Made by a program: the position numbers and the translations under genes
Assembly: GCA_040766585.1 (NCBI GenBank)
Contig: JAXGQE010000008.1
Coordinates: forward strand, 77,975-141,974
DNA: 64,000 nt
Origin: JAXGQE01 sp040766585
GTDB lineage: Bacteria > Bacillota > SLNR01
Direction of reading: 5' to 3'
Shown here: positions 42,999 to 52,152 of the stretch, in pieces
How positions within the stretch are numbered: the first letter of the stretch is position 1
Layout: each line of letters begins with the position of its first letter
Notes under the pieces: generated by a model
What the model was told of the DNA's origin: nothing
Database searches by the model: none
Seen by the model: only the letters and a program-made list of their open reading frames with translations

Positions 42999-44502
42999 AA
43001 AGAGTGCCAGGGTATGGATTGAAGACAACCTATGGATCCGGACCAAAGACCGCAGAGTAACCAATCTGCGGTTTAATCATATCCAAAATGCTTACTGGCA
43101 GCAGAAAACATCCTGGGACATTGTCCTGAAGTACCGTCAGGGCGGTGTGTCTACACTGATCCTGGCCGAGTTCTTTGAAGATACGGCAAGAAATGAGAAC
43201 ACCACCAGTGTGGTTGTGGCTCATGACAGGGATAGTACAGAGAAACTTTTCAATATCGTCAAGATGTATTACGACAAGCTGCCCATCGAAGAAAAGGCCA
43301 GGCTTTGCGCCAATCCGGAAAAGCCTCAATACAAAAATAGGCGTGAGCTATACTTTGACCGGATCAATTCATGGTTTGTTGTGGGTACCGCAGGGAATTT
43401 GGAGTTTGGTCGGGGGCTTACAATTAATAATCTGCACTGCTCGGAAGTGGCCTTTTGGCCAAAGCCGGAAGACCTTCTGGTAGGCTTGCTGGAAGCGGTC
43501 CCCCAGGAAGGCAGGGTAAGGCTGGAGAGTACGCCCAACGGCTTCAACTACTTCTACAACGAATGCCAAACAGCTAAATCAGGGGACAGCCGGTATTCAT
43601 TTCACTTCTTTCCCTGGTGGGTTCAGAAAGACTATGCTGAGGATCCGAATGGTTTGGAGGACTCAGAAGCGCATAAAGCCCTTACGGATGAGGAAAAGGA
43701 CCTGATGCAGCGGGAGGATCTCACGATCCAGCAGATCCGCTGGCGAAGACTGAAGAAAAAGACACTCCGGAAGAAATTCGCCCAGGAGTATCCAGAAGAT
43801 GATATCAGCTGCTTTTTGGGATCCGGCAATTGCGTATTTGACACAGGGATGTTGTCCGATTATTTGGCCGGATGCCTGGAGCCGGTGACTTCTGAGGATA
43901 ACGGCAGGCTTAAAGTATGGAAAGTGCCTGAGAAGGGAAAACGCTACTGCATCGGCGCGGATGTGGCAGAAGGCTTGGAGCACGGTGACTATTCTGCAGC
44001 ATATGTCATTGATGAGGAAACCTGCGAAGATGTAGCCCAGCTCAGAGGCCACTGGCCGCCGGAAGTGTTTGCTAAAGAATTGGCGGAGCTAGGCAAGATG
44101 TACGGCACGGGACAGAGCCTCCCGGTGATTGGTGTGGAGCGGAACAATCATGGACACAGTGTGCTGAACACTCTGGCCAATATGGAGCGATATGAGAACA
44201 TTTACCGGCATGAAGACTATGATCCCCGTACCCGAAAGAAACGCAAGCGTCTGGGCTGGCCAACTGATAGCGTCACCAAGCCCATCATGATTGATGAGCT
44301 GGATGCACTGCTCCGAACCGGTGTTCCGGTTAACTCCAAAGACTTCATTGGTGAGGCCATGACATATGTACGAAAAAGAGATGGATCCATGGGAGCAGAA
44401 GACGGCTGCCATGATGACCTGGTGGTTGCCCGGGCCATTGCCTGTCAGATGCGAAAGACGAGGCGCCGGGTACCGGTACAGGATAAACCCAGTGGCTGGT
44501 AG
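42934..44502 (+). CDS. terL: Terminase large subunit
   Basis: A 522-residue packaging motor. The ATPase part has LKYRQGGVSTL as Walker A-like near 65-75 and LHCSEVAFW as the acidic Walker B region near 168. The nuclease part carries IGADVAEGLEHGDYS near 337 and a late acidic GAEDGCHDDLVVARAIA. Length and order are normal. It is followed 17 bases later by the portal gene. Confidence 0.92.
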   Translation: MPNAKSLTLLEELEKKLTPHTEKSARVWIEDNLWIRTKDRRVTNLRFNHIQNAYWQQKTSWDIVLKYRQGGVSTLILAEFFEDTARNENTTSVVVAHDRDSTEKLFNIVKMYYDKLPIEEKARLCANPEKPQYKNRRELYFDRINSWFVVGTAGNLEFGRGLTINNLHCSEVAFWPKPEDLLVGLLEAVPQEGRVRLESTPNGFNYFYNECQTAKSGDSRYSFHFFPWWVQKDYAEDPNGLEDSEAHKALTDEEKDLMQREDLTIQQIRWRRLKKKTLRKKFAQEYPEDDISCFLGSGNCVFDTGMLSDYLAGCLEPVTSEDNGRLKVWKVPEKGKRYCIGADVAEGLEHGDYSAAYVIDEETCEDVAQLRGHWPPEVFAKELAELGKMYGTGQSLPVIGVERNNHGHSVLNTLANMERYENIYRHEDYDPRTRKKRKRLGWPTDSVTKPIMIDELDALLRTGVPVNSKDFIGEAMTYVRKRDGSMGAEDGCHDDLVVARAIACQMRKTRRRVPVQDKPSGW

Positions 44503-44519
44503 TGATGGGAGGATTGAAT

Positions 44520-45925
44520 ATGCTGACAAGCTTAGACTTTTTAAGAAGCGGAAAACCATGGCCGCCGCCGACGCAGGCAGAACGGCTGCACAGGTACGCA
44601 CAAAACCGGCTGCTATTTGAAGGGAAGCATGAAGATGTGTACAAGGAGTGGATCCGACTGCTCAGGGAAGACCAGAAAGCCGCTTTAGAGATGGTGCTGA
44701 ACTGGCACAAGCGCCTGACACTTCTTTTCTGTGATCTGTTGCTGGGTGAGCCGCCCCGTATCACAGCCGGGGACAGGGATAGTCTGGAGCAGGAGGCGTT
44801 GGATCGGATCCTGGATGAGAACGGGCTGATGAATACCGCCTATGAAGTGGCCATGGATGTCAGCCGTTTCGGTACCGGACTCTTCAAAGTCCGCTACGAT
44901 GGACGGGCCATCATTGAAGGCCAGCAGCCGTCCATCTGGTACCCGGTCGTAAAGCCGGATAACCTAAAAGAAATCATAACCCATGTGTTAGCCTACAGCT
45001 ACGAGAAGAAATCAGGGGGCTGCTGGGATCAAAACGGCAGCAGTATCTGAAAACTGAAATACACGAGCGGGGGAAAATCACCTCCGCCATATTTATGCTC
45101 AAGGACGGTATGATCACAGAAGAACGGGAACGAAAAGAGATCTCAACCGGTGTGGAAGAGTTTCTGGTGGTACCCGTGAATAACATTTTGACCACGGACC
45201 GCATTACCGGCCTGGATGACTATTCGGATCTGGATGCCATCATTCAGGAACTTGAGGTGCGGACTGCACAGATCAGCCGGATCCTGGACAAGCATGCGGA
45301 TCCGAACATGTACGGACCAGATACTGCACTGGACCAGGACACAAGGACCGGTGAGTGGAGTTTCAGGGGAGGAGGAAAATACTTTCCTGTAGCACCGGGC
45401 GATGAACCACCCGGGTATGTGACCTGGGACGGGCAGTTGGATTCGGCATTTAAACACATTGAACATTTAACAGAACAGCTGTATATTCTAAGTGAGACAT
45501 CCGCTGCCGCTTTCGGCCAGTTGAAGGCTGGCCTTGCAGAAAGCGGTACAGCACTGCGAAGATTAATGATGGCGCCGCTGGCCAAAGTGAACCGGATCCG
45601 GATGCGCTTTGATCCGGCATTGAAGGAAGTATTGTGGCTGGCATCCCTCCTGGAGAAGGCACAGAGTAAGCAAGGTGCTGTTGTGCTGGAAGACATCCAT
45701 ATTGCCTGGAATGATGGGCTTCCGGATGATGACCAGGAAACGGTGGCCAATGAAACGGCTCTCTACGGATCCGGACTAACTTCACTGGAAAGTGCCCTCA
45801 GGCGGATCCATGGGCTGGAAGGTGAAGCTCTGGATGAAGAACTGGAGCGGATCCGAAGCGGGCAGTCTGATACCCAGTCTCCCATCATCACATTACCGCC
45901 CATTACACCGGACGGTGATGTATAA
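44520..45925 (+). pseudogene. Portal protein, interrupted by a frameshift
   Basis: Two frames make one portal-type protein. The first runs from ATG 44520 (GGGAGG upstream) to a stop at 45050. The second frame is open from about 45020 and continues to 45925 (LLGSKRQQYLKTEIHERGKI, then a long typical portal body with a coiled region and the LTSLESALRRIHG segment). The switch fits one missing G in the run of five G at 45015-45019. With one G added, a protein of 468 residues would result. This could be inactivation of the prophage or a homopolymer error. Confidence 0.85.
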
Positions 45926-47406
45926 TGCCAACGAAGAGACAGCTTAGGACCTTTACAGATGCCGAAGCAGATCGCTTGGTCCGGTTCTGCGAAGAAGCTG
46001 AAAAGGAGATCCTGGACAGACTGAACCGGGCATTCCTAAGGGGAAACAAAACCGAGTATCTGAGCAGTGTGCGAAAGAACATCGATGCCATCTTAAAAGA
46101 CTTGCGCAGCGGATCCAGGACATGGACCGAACAGGCAGTGCCGAAGGTGTACACCAACGGGCTTCTCTCAGCAGACAGCATGCTAAGAAGCCGGGGGCAG
46201 ATTCTCTCAGGAGCATTCGGGGCCATCCACCAACAGGCAGCACAGGTCCTGGCCGAGAACACATTTCAGAAACTGGATCATGTTGCCCAGGTGATTGGTC
46301 GCAGAGCAGATGATATTTTAAGGGACATGGCACTGGAGAATATCCGCGGTTCTGTGGTTGGGTACGACACATGGAAGCAGGTGGCCAATCGATATCGGGA
46401 GCAGCTTGCACAAAACGGTGTCACAGGATTCCGAGACGCTGCCCAACGGAACTGGAATATGAAGACCTATGCCCAGATGGTGGCCAGAACCTCCACCATG
46501 GAAGCACATCTTCAGGGCACACTTAACCGATTGTCAGAACACGGCCACGATCTGGTGAAGATCAGCACTCATCCCGGAGCTTGTCCCTTATGCGTACCCT
46601 GGCAGGGACAGATTTTAAGCATTACCGGAAAGACAGATGGATATCCTACACTGGAGGAAGCCAAAGCACAGGGACTTTTTCATCCAAACTGCCGCCATGC
46701 AATGGGACTGCACATTGATCTGGATGCAGAACTGGACGAGCAGGAAGGGAATCAGGAAGAAAATGCTGAACAGGTTCAGGAAGAAGTGGTACAGACCACA
46801 AACGATCCGCTAGAAATTGCCGGCGTAAAACGAGGCATGCCCATGAGCAGGGAAGATGCAAATCATGGAAAGCCCAATCCCAATTTCAACTTGGGTTCCG
46901 GATATCGCATCAACTGTCAAAGCTGTGTGGTCACATTTGAGGCGCGATTAAGGGGGTACAATGTCCAGACCCTGCCGAATACTCCGGGATCCAAGCTGGA
47001 AGAGCTTTCAAGAGGAACGAGCAAGGCATGGATAGACCCAAGAACCGGTACCCATCCCGAATATATCCGGGACATGACGGTAAAGAATGCCAAGCAAGCG
47101 TACGAATTCCTGGATAAAGTAGTCCAGAAAGACGCTCGTTACACCATTGAGTTTGAGTGGAGGGGCAGAGGCAATGGTGCGCATATTGTGAGCCTCGACA
47201 GGAATGATGAAGGAATCATCCGAATCTATGACCCTCAGACGGCAAAAACTTTCGTTGGAAGACAAGCATTCACATATCTTAAAGAAATCAAATATGTTCG
47301 AAGCTTCTATGGTAAGAAATTTCCTGTACCACCAAAACTACTGAGGATCGATGAAATGCAGTTAAACAAAGAAATGGTAGATCATATCATGGAGGCATCA
47401 CAATAA
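45925..47406 (+). CDS. Phage minor head protein fused to a papain-fold toxin-like domain
   Basis: A 493-residue protein. Residues about 1-275 are a minor head / Mu gpF-type domain: HPGACPLCVPWQGQILSITG near 213-232 and FHPNCRHAMG near 253. An acidic linker (about 276-293) follows. The C-terminal 190 residues look like a polymorphic-toxin papain-fold (glutamine deamidase type): NCQSCVVTFEARLRGYNV with Cys334, GAHIVSLDR with His420, and IYDPQTAK with Asp436, a Cys-His-Asp set. The domain could be injected with the DNA or act in head processing. A candidate immunity gene overlaps its stop. Confidence 0.82.
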   Translation: MPTKRQLRTFTDAEADRLVRFCEEAEKEILDRLNRAFLRGNKTEYLSSVRKNIDAILKDLRSGSRTWTEQAVPKVYTNGLLSADSMLRSRGQILSGAFGAIHQQAAQVLAENTFQKLDHVAQVIGRRADDILRDMALENIRGSVVGYDTWKQVANRYREQLAQNGVTGFRDAAQRNWNMKTYAQMVARTSTMEAHLQGTLNRLSEHGHDLVKISTHPGACPLCVPWQGQILSITGKTDGYPTLEEAKAQGLFHPNCRHAMGLHIDLDAELDEQEGNQEENAEQVQEEVVQTTNDPLEIAGVKRGMPMSREDANHGKPNPNFNLGSGYRINCQSCVVTFEARLRGYNVQTLPNTPGSKLEELSRGTSKAWIDPRTGTHPEYIRDMTVKNAKQAYEFLDKVVQKDARYTIEFEWRGRGNGAHIVSLDRNDEGIIRIYDPQTAKTFVGRQAFTYLKEIKYVRSFYGKKFPVPPKLLRIDEMQLNKEMVDHIMEASQ

Positions 47407-47624
47407 TGGACATTGATAGAATCAAGGCGTTCGCAATAAGTGAAGGGTATAAGGATGTGCAGTATCTAGGGAAGTGGCGGGGTTACGATGTGTATGAGCC
47501 TACGATGGGTGAAGGTGTATCATACATCGGCCTACCTTTCATTGTGCTGGTGCAGGGCGATACAATTCGCATGTCCACTGAAGAGGAAGCATTCCAACAG
47601 ATCCGGGAAACCGAAGACGATTAG
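47406..47624 (+). CDS. Candidate immunity protein for the head-fused toxin domain
   Basis: A 72-residue acidic protein whose ATG overlaps the stop of the toxin-bearing head gene by one base (TAATG). I recognise no family. It has alternating hydrophobic beta-strand-like segments (VQYLGKWRGYDVYEP, SYIGLPFIVLVQGDTIRMS) and an acidic tail. Small acidic proteins coupled directly after a polymorphic toxin are usually its immunity proteins, and this is the basis of the call. Confidence 0.6.
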   Translation: MDIDRIKAFAISEGYKDVQYLGKWRGYDVYEPTMGEGVSYIGLPFIVLVQGDTIRMSTEEEAFQQIRETEDD

Positions 47625-47963
47625 TTACTCTTTATTAGCTTTCTTTCCGGTAGTCTGTTTCGGAATCCCTTCCACAGCGATCCCGTAGATCTTCGGATCA
47701 TTGAACTTCATGGGGATCAGCTTGAAGGTATTGAAGCAGTAGCAATTCTTCGCTTCCACCCAGATGGCCTTCCCGAAACGAATCTCGGTACCGGGACGGG
47801 GATTGAAGTCTGAGAATCCGCACTCTTTCCAAAACAGGCGGGTATGCTGCCTGCCTAGACGAATGAGTGTCGGATCTACCCGTTCTTTTCTCAAATGCGC
47901 AATGCGCACATTGATGCCAACATGCACGGACATTCTGTCCTGGTCCATATACCAGTTATCCAC
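47625..47963 (-). CDS. Unknown minus-strand gene inside the head module
   Basis: A 112-residue basic protein on the opposite strand to all surrounding phage genes, starting at GTG 47963 behind AGAGGTGAT, or at ATG 47948. It ends at the base after the immunity gene stop. The sequence (VGINVRIAHLRKERVDPTLI, FGKAIWVEAKNCYCFN) does not match a family I know. No phage gene competes for this stretch, which supports that it is real. It may be cargo carried with the toxin-immunity pair. Confidence 0.5.
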   Translation of the reverse strand: MDNWYMDQDRMSVHVGINVRIAHLRKERVDPTLIRLGRQHTRLFWKECGFSDFNPRPGTEIRFGKAIWVEAKNCYCFNTFKLIPMKFNDPKIYGIAVEGIPKQTTGKKANKE

Positions 47964-47973
47964 CTATACATCA

Positions 47974-48010
47974 CCTCTGATGATTAATTCCATCAGGGGT
48001 TTTGTATTTC
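47974..48010. terminator. Hairpin with T run before the scaffold gene
   Basis: CCTCTGATG pairs with CATCAGGGG (one G-U pair) around ATTAATTC, followed by TTTTGTATTTC. On the plus strand it could end transcripts from the toxin-immunity unit. On the minus strand it overlaps the ribosome binding site of the unknown gene. Confidence 0.55.
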
Positions 48011-48065
48011 CTACTAAAATACGGTACGCACACCGGTCAAGTGCGGCATAAAGGAGGCACAAATC

Positions 48066-48635
48066 ATGCAGGATGATGCCAACACCCCTACCGACGGCGG
48101 GCAGGAAGACAAGAACACGCAGCCGGAAAAGACGTTCACCCAGGCTGAGATTGATGCAATGATCTCAGAACGCCTAAAACGTGAACGGGACAAGTACAAA
48201 GATTACGATGAGCTGAAGGCGAAGGCAGAAAAGTGGGCGCAAAAAGAACAGGCGGATATGAGTGAAGCAGAAAAGCTTCAGGCAAAGATTGCCGAGTTCG
48301 AAAAGCAGCTGGCTGAAAAAGAACAGGAAGCAAAGCTTGCCAAAACTGAAAGCTTAAAACTGCGTATCTTAGACGAACTTTCACTGCCCAAGTCGTTTGC
48401 ATCACGGATCTTTGGGAGCACAGAAGATGAAATCAGGGCGGATGCCGGGGAGTTGAAGAAGCTCCTGGGTACCCAGACTAAAGTAGGAGATGGCACCAAC
48501 CCGCCCGGTGCCGGATCCGGCGAAGTGAATCCCTGGAAGGCGGATACTTTCAACCTGACCTTGCAAGGCAAGATCCTGGCGGAAGATCCGGCCAAAGCCC
48601 AGAGGCTGAAGGCAGAGGCGGGAATTAAAACTTAG
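48066..48635 (+). CDS. Phage scaffolding protein
   Basis: A 189-residue, highly charged protein. A predicted long coiled coil (about 25-105: ISERLKRERDKYKDYDELKA and AEFEKQLAEKEQEAKLAKTE) is followed by a C-terminal segment, the pattern of scaffolding proteins of the DUF4355 type. It is directly upstream of the major capsid gene. ATG 48066 follows AAGGAGGCAC. Confidence 0.85.
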   Translation: MQDDANTPTDGGQEDKNTQPEKTFTQAEIDAMISERLKRERDKYKDYDELKAKAEKWAQKEQADMSEAEKLQAKIAEFEKQLAEKEQEAKLAKTESLKLRILDELSLPKSFASRIFGSTEDEIRADAGELKKLLGTQTKVGDGTNPPGAGSGEVNPWKADTFNLTLQGKILAEDPAKAQRLKAEAGIKT

Positions 48636-48650
48636 AAGAGGTGACCAACC

Positions 48651-49625
48651 ATGACTGTAACTAAAACCATTATTGACGATGTGATTGTTCCTGAGGTGTT
48701 CAATCCGTATGTGATTGAGCGAACTGCGCAATTGTCTGCACTGTATCAGTCCGGGATCATCAGCACCAACCAGGAGCTGAACCGGCTGGCGACTGCCGGC
48801 GGACGGCTGATCAACATGCCCTACTGGGAAGATCTGACCGGTGACGATGAGGTGTTGTCGGATACCGATGCCCTGACTCCCGGGAAGATCACGGCTGAAA
48901 AAGATGTGGCAGCACTCTTGGCCCGCGGCCGTGCCTGGAGTGTCAATGACTTAGCTAAAGCCCTTTCGGGAGATGATCCCATGCGGGCCATTGGTGACTT
49001 AGTGGCAGCTTACTGGGCACGACGCTGGCAGGCGATCCTGATCAAGATTCTGACCGGTGTATTTGCCGATGGGGGTACTGCCCAGGGTACGGCAACGAAC
49101 TTGGCTGATATCTCCGGCGGATCCGGTGCTGCTGCTGTGATTTCTGCCAGTGCAGCCATTGATGCCATCTACAAGATGGGCGATGCCTATGACAAACTGA
49201 CTGCTTTTTGCATGCACTCTGCTGTTCTTGCGAAATTGGCCAAAGACGATCTCATCGAGTATGTGAAACCATCTACTGGAAGCGTGGATGTTCCTACCTT
49301 TCTGGGCAAGCGTGTGATTGTGGATGACGGGTGTCCGGTTAGCAACGGTGTGTACGATACCTACATCTTCGGTGCCGGTGCCATAGGCCTGGGCGAAGGT
49401 GCAGCACCTGTGCCCACTGAAACCGACCGTGATTCTCTGGCCGGTGATGACATCCTGATCAACCGCAGGCACTTCATCCTGCATCCGCGGGGTGTGCGCT
49501 GGAAGGATGCTGCCGTAGTTGGATCCACTCCCACCAACACGGAGCTTGCCAACAAGCTCAACTGGGAGCGTGTGTACGAGGCGAAGAATGTGCGGATTGT
49601 CCTGTTCAAGCACAAAATTGCGTAG
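48651..49625 (+). CDS. Major capsid protein
   Basis: A 324-residue protein of the phage coat-protein type: DDVIVPEVFNPYVIERTAQL at the start, INMPYWEDLTGDDEVL near 55-70, and a C-terminal domain with INRRHFILHPRGVRW. The position after the scaffold and before head-tail connector genes fits. ATG 48651 follows AAGAGGTGACC. Confidence 0.88.
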   Translation: MTVTKTIIDDVIVPEVFNPYVIERTAQLSALYQSGIISTNQELNRLATAGGRLINMPYWEDLTGDDEVLSDTDALTPGKITAEKDVAALLARGRAWSVNDLAKALSGDDPMRAIGDLVAAYWARRWQAILIKILTGVFADGGTAQGTATNLADISGGSGAAAVISASAAIDAIYKMGDAYDKLTAFCMHSAVLAKLAKDDLIEYVKPSTGSVDVPTFLGKRVIVDDGCPVSNGVYDTYIFGAGAIGLGEGAAPVPTETDRDSLAGDDILINRRHFILHPRGVRWKDAAVVGSTPTNTELANKLNWERVYEAKNVRIVLFKHKIA

Positions 49626-49637
49626 GGGGTGTGAAGA

Positions 49638-50126
49638 ATGCGTTTTCTTGATTTTTTGAAACGGTTTACCTACACTCCCAATGACTTCTATGAGTATCTG
49701 AAGCGGATGGAGGATATGGTATCCGGCGATGTGAAAGCGGTGGTCGTTCCGGCAGCCGATGATGCAGCAGAAGTGGAAGCATCCGATATGGACGGTTTCA
49801 TTCAGACCATCACGGTGCAGATTGCCAAAGCGGATGGGACGTTTCATGACTCCTACCAGGGCACTCTGAACGTGCAGGTGGTCAATGGATCCACAGCGGG
49901 GACTGTCGCCATCAATGAAGAAGATGCGGGTGTTGCCGGGGCCAATGTGGATGAAGACATCCCGTTTGAAAACGGTGTGGCTGAAATTTCACTGACTTAT
50001 GGTGGTACCTGGGTGGCTGATGAGACCGTCAAGATCAATGTGGACAAGGACGATGTGGAAGTTTGCGGCTATGCCGTGAAGGTATCCAACCATACTGTTT
50101 TGTCTGTAGTGGCAGATGAAGGATAG
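49638..50126 (+). CDS. Head-associated protein with Ig-like C-terminal domain
   Basis: A 162-residue protein. A short helical N-terminus is followed by a beta-rich, acidic domain (about 55-160; FIQTITVQIAKADGTFHDSY, AEISLTYGGTWVADETVKIN) that resembles Ig-like or bacterial surface folds found on capsid decoration proteins. The direct position after the capsid gene supports a decoration role. No specific family was recognised. Confidence 0.6.
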   Translation: MRFLDFLKRFTYTPNDFYEYLKRMEDMVSGDVKAVVVPAADDAAEVEASDMDGFIQTITVQIAKADGTFHDSYQGTLNVQVVNGSTAGTVAINEEDAGVAGANVDEDIPFENGVAEISLTYGGTWVADETVKINVDKDDVEVCGYAVKVSNHTVLSVVADEG

Positions 50127-50163
50127 GGGCCGATTCAGGCCCCTTCTTTAAGGGGTGAATGTT

Positions 50164-50388
50164 ATGAGTGTTACCGGTTTTAACCGCAGAAGGCGGGAGC
50201 TGCAAAGACGGGAGGAGGAGGCTGAGTGGAAAGCTACGCAGATCTTGAATACGCAGGAGAATATTTCTCCCAAAGACTCCACAGTGAAGCCTGGGAAGCG
50301 ACGGTCGACGCCGTCAAAGAAGCCGCCCTCAGAAGTGCAACACGCGCCATCGACCGACAGCCTCTCTCCGGAAGAAAAGGAGTCTTAA
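50164..50388 (+). CDS. Small basic phage protein overlapping the connector gene
   Basis: A 74-residue protein from ATG 50164. The N-terminus MSVTGFNRRRRELQRR resembles small proteins found after capsid genes in many Firmicute phages. Its last 163 bases overlap the next gene in another frame, an unusually long overlap. The end is low-complexity and might be translated only by chance, so the functional gene may be shorter or altered. Confidence 0.5.
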   Translation: MSVTGFNRRRRELQRREEEAEWKATQILNTQENISPKDSTVKPGKRRSTPSKKPPSEVQHAPSTDSLSPEEKES

Positions 50389-50645
50389 CTCAAACACTGG
50401 CCTTCCCTAGATATCCGGATAGCGCCATTCCGGATCCTGTGATGCAGGCCTGCTGTGAAGAAGCACTGGCTCTTATTGCGCGGGGCAACAGTCAACGACG
50501 GCGGCTTCAGGAAGAAGGAGTTCAGGCATTTTCTCTGGGGAATATGAGTGAATCCTATACGCCAGGTGCTGGAAAAGGTTTATTAAGCCTGACAGCAAAA
50601 GAACTCCTGCGCCCATGGCTTGCCGGGTCGGTGATGATCCAATGA
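50226..50645 (+). CDS. Head-tail connector protein
   Basis: A 139-residue protein similar in make-up to DnaT-like / gp6-type adaptor proteins of phages: a helical start (ADLEYAGEYFSQRLHSEAWE), KRSATRAID-like segment and a C-terminal LLSLTAKELLRPWL. The start is GTG 50226 with a GGAGGAGGAGG run upstream. The stop overlaps the next ATG. Confidence 0.75.
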   Translation: MESYADLEYAGEYFSQRLHSEAWEATVDAVKEAALRSATRAIDRQPLSGRKGVLTQTLAFPRYPDSAIPDPVMQACCEEALALIARGNSQRRRLQEEGVQAFSLGNMSESYTPGAGKGLLSLTAKELLRPWLAGSVMIQ

Positions 50646-50935
50646 TGGAAGGATACTTGAATCAGAAAGCGACTTGGCATCATGTGACAGGGATAAACAG
50701 TTACGGGGAACCGCAGACGACCGATTCCGACATTGCTGTCCGCTGGGAAGGCAAGCGACGTTTGGTCAGAGACAAAGAGGGCCGGGAAGTGGTGTCAGAA
50801 GCCAGGGTTTTCTGCCTGGTCGCAGTAAAGCCCGGCGATATGCTGACCTTTGACGGGAAGAAGTGGCCGGTGATTTCGGTATCTGTGATTGTCGGACTCT
50901 CAGGAACCGAATCCCACCGGGAGGTGGCCGTCTGA
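50642..50935 (+). CDS. Head-tail joining (head closure) protein
   Basis: A 97-residue beta-rich protein (LNQKATWHHVTGINSYGEPQ, VFCLVAVKPGDMLTFDGKKW), matching the size and look of phage head-closure proteins. It overlaps the connector stop (ATGA) and the next start (TGATG), so it is translationally coupled on both sides. Confidence 0.72.
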   Translation: MMEGYLNQKATWHHVTGINSYGEPQTTDSDIAVRWEGKRRLVRDKEGREVVSEARVFCLVAVKPGDMLTFDGKKWPVISVSVIVGLSGTESHREVAV

Positions 50936-51366
50936 TGGCCAAAAAGAACACATGGAAAACCAAGGCGGCAGCGAAAGTAGCCCTGGCAGCCGGTCTGGAT
51001 GCGCTGCGCATCGGTGGGGAGGCAATCCTGACCGAGGCGATCGATGAGACACCTCTGGAGACAGGCACGCTCAGGCGGTCCGGGACGGTGACTGTGGGGG
51101 CACTTCCGGATCATCAGTCGGTGTATGCTGCCTCCGAGGCCGGTACCAGTCACAAGGGGGCTTTCGACAAACCGGTGGGCACAGAAAAGGCTGCGTATGT
51201 CAGCTTCAGTACGCCCTACTCCCGTATTCAGCATGAAGAGGTAGGATACCATCATCCGGTGGCCGGAAAGGCCAAGTACCTGGAGGATCCTTTCAAACGG
51301 AACCGGCAGAAAGTCTTGAAGCTGGCAGAAAAGCGAATGCAAAAAGCCCTGAAGGATGCGGAGTGA
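50935..51366 (+). CDS. HK97 gp10-like head-tail protein
   Basis: A 143-residue protein of the gp10 type: basic N-terminus (KKNTWKTKAAAKVALAAG), TPLETGTLRRSGTV and the EEVGYHHPVAGKAKYLEDPF segment typical of this family. It lies after the head-closure gene and before the tail-completion gene, as expected. GGAGGTGG precedes ATG 50935. Confidence 0.85.
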   Translation: MAKKNTWKTKAAAKVALAAGLDALRIGGEAILTEAIDETPLETGTLRRSGTVTVGALPDHQSVYAASEAGTSHKGAFDKPVGTEKAAYVSFSTPYSRIQHEEVGYHHPVAGKAKYLEDPFKRNRQKVLKLAEKRMQKALKDAE

Positions 51367-51746
51367 TGGCAATGCTTGAGGATATCGGAACACATTTGCA
51401 GACACATGCACTGGGGATAGTAGGAACCAATCTGTTTCTCGGGCTAATGCCGGATGAGCCGGATAACTGCACGGCGCTCTTTGAGTATGCAGGCAGCCCC
51501 CCGGATCTGCACTGGGAAGGGGAGTACCCCGGACTGCAGGTGCGGGTCAGGAACTCTTCCTATCCGGCCGGAAGGGCCGTGATTGAAGCGATCTATGACC
51601 TGCTGCATGGAATATTTAACACAGATCTTTCCGGCACGAAGTATCTCCTGATCAAAGCCCAGGGCAGCCCGGAAGTGTTGAAACGGGATCAGAACAACCG
51701 TATCGAATGGTTCATCAATTTTGCAATCATAAAGGAGCGTGAGTAA
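51366..51746 (+). CDS. Tail terminator / minor capsid protein
   Basis: A 126-residue protein similar to small phage tail-completion proteins (NLFLGLMPDEPDNCTALFEY, VRVRNSSYPAGRAVIEAIYD). It sits directly before the major tail protein. ATG 51366 is used; GTG 51363 is in the same frame and part of the previous gene's overlap. Confidence 0.75.
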   Translation: MAMLEDIGTHLQTHALGIVGTNLFLGLMPDEPDNCTALFEYAGSPPDLHWEGEYPGLQVRVRNSSYPAGRAVIEAIYDLLHGIFNTDLSGTKYLLIKAQGSPEVLKRDQNNRIEWFINFAIIKERE

Positions 51747-51747
51747 C

Positions 51748-52134
51748 ATGGCGATAGTCGGAACCGGTGGCAGTGTGCTTGTCGGGGCGAACAAGGTAGC
51801 TGAGATTGCCAACTGGAGCATCGATTGTGCAGCAGACAATGTGGATATCACAAGTTTTGACTCAGAGGGTTGGAAAGAGTTTCTGGCCGGGCTTAAAGAG
51901 TGGTCCGGAAGTTTCGAAGGGAACTTAAAGCCCGGGGATACCAACGGACAGTTGGCCATTGTCAATGCCTGGCTGACAGGAGTGACGGTTGCATTGAAGC
52001 TGAAGGCGGATGCTACCCGGGAATTGTCAGGTGATGCTCTGGTCCAGTTTGGCATTGAAATGCCAGTGGATGACAAGGGATCATTCTCTTGCGACTTTCA
52101 GGGGACAGGAGCACTTAGCGTGTCACTGACTTAA
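51748..52134 (+). CDS. Major tail tube protein
   Basis: A 128-residue protein with the tail-tube pattern (VGANKVAEIANWSIDCAADN, ITSFDSEGWKEFLAGLKEWS, SFEGNL). It forms the tube through which DNA passes. ATG 51748 follows AAAGGAGCG. A second tail-tube-like gene follows, which is uncommon. Confidence 0.85.
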   Translation: MAIVGTGGSVLVGANKVAEIANWSIDCAADNVDITSFDSEGWKEFLAGLKEWSGSFEGNLKPGDTNGQLAIVNAWLTGVTVALKLKADATRELSGDALVQFGIEMPVDDKGSFSCDFQGTGALSVSLT

Positions 52135-52152
52135 GAATTGAGGTGAAGGGCG

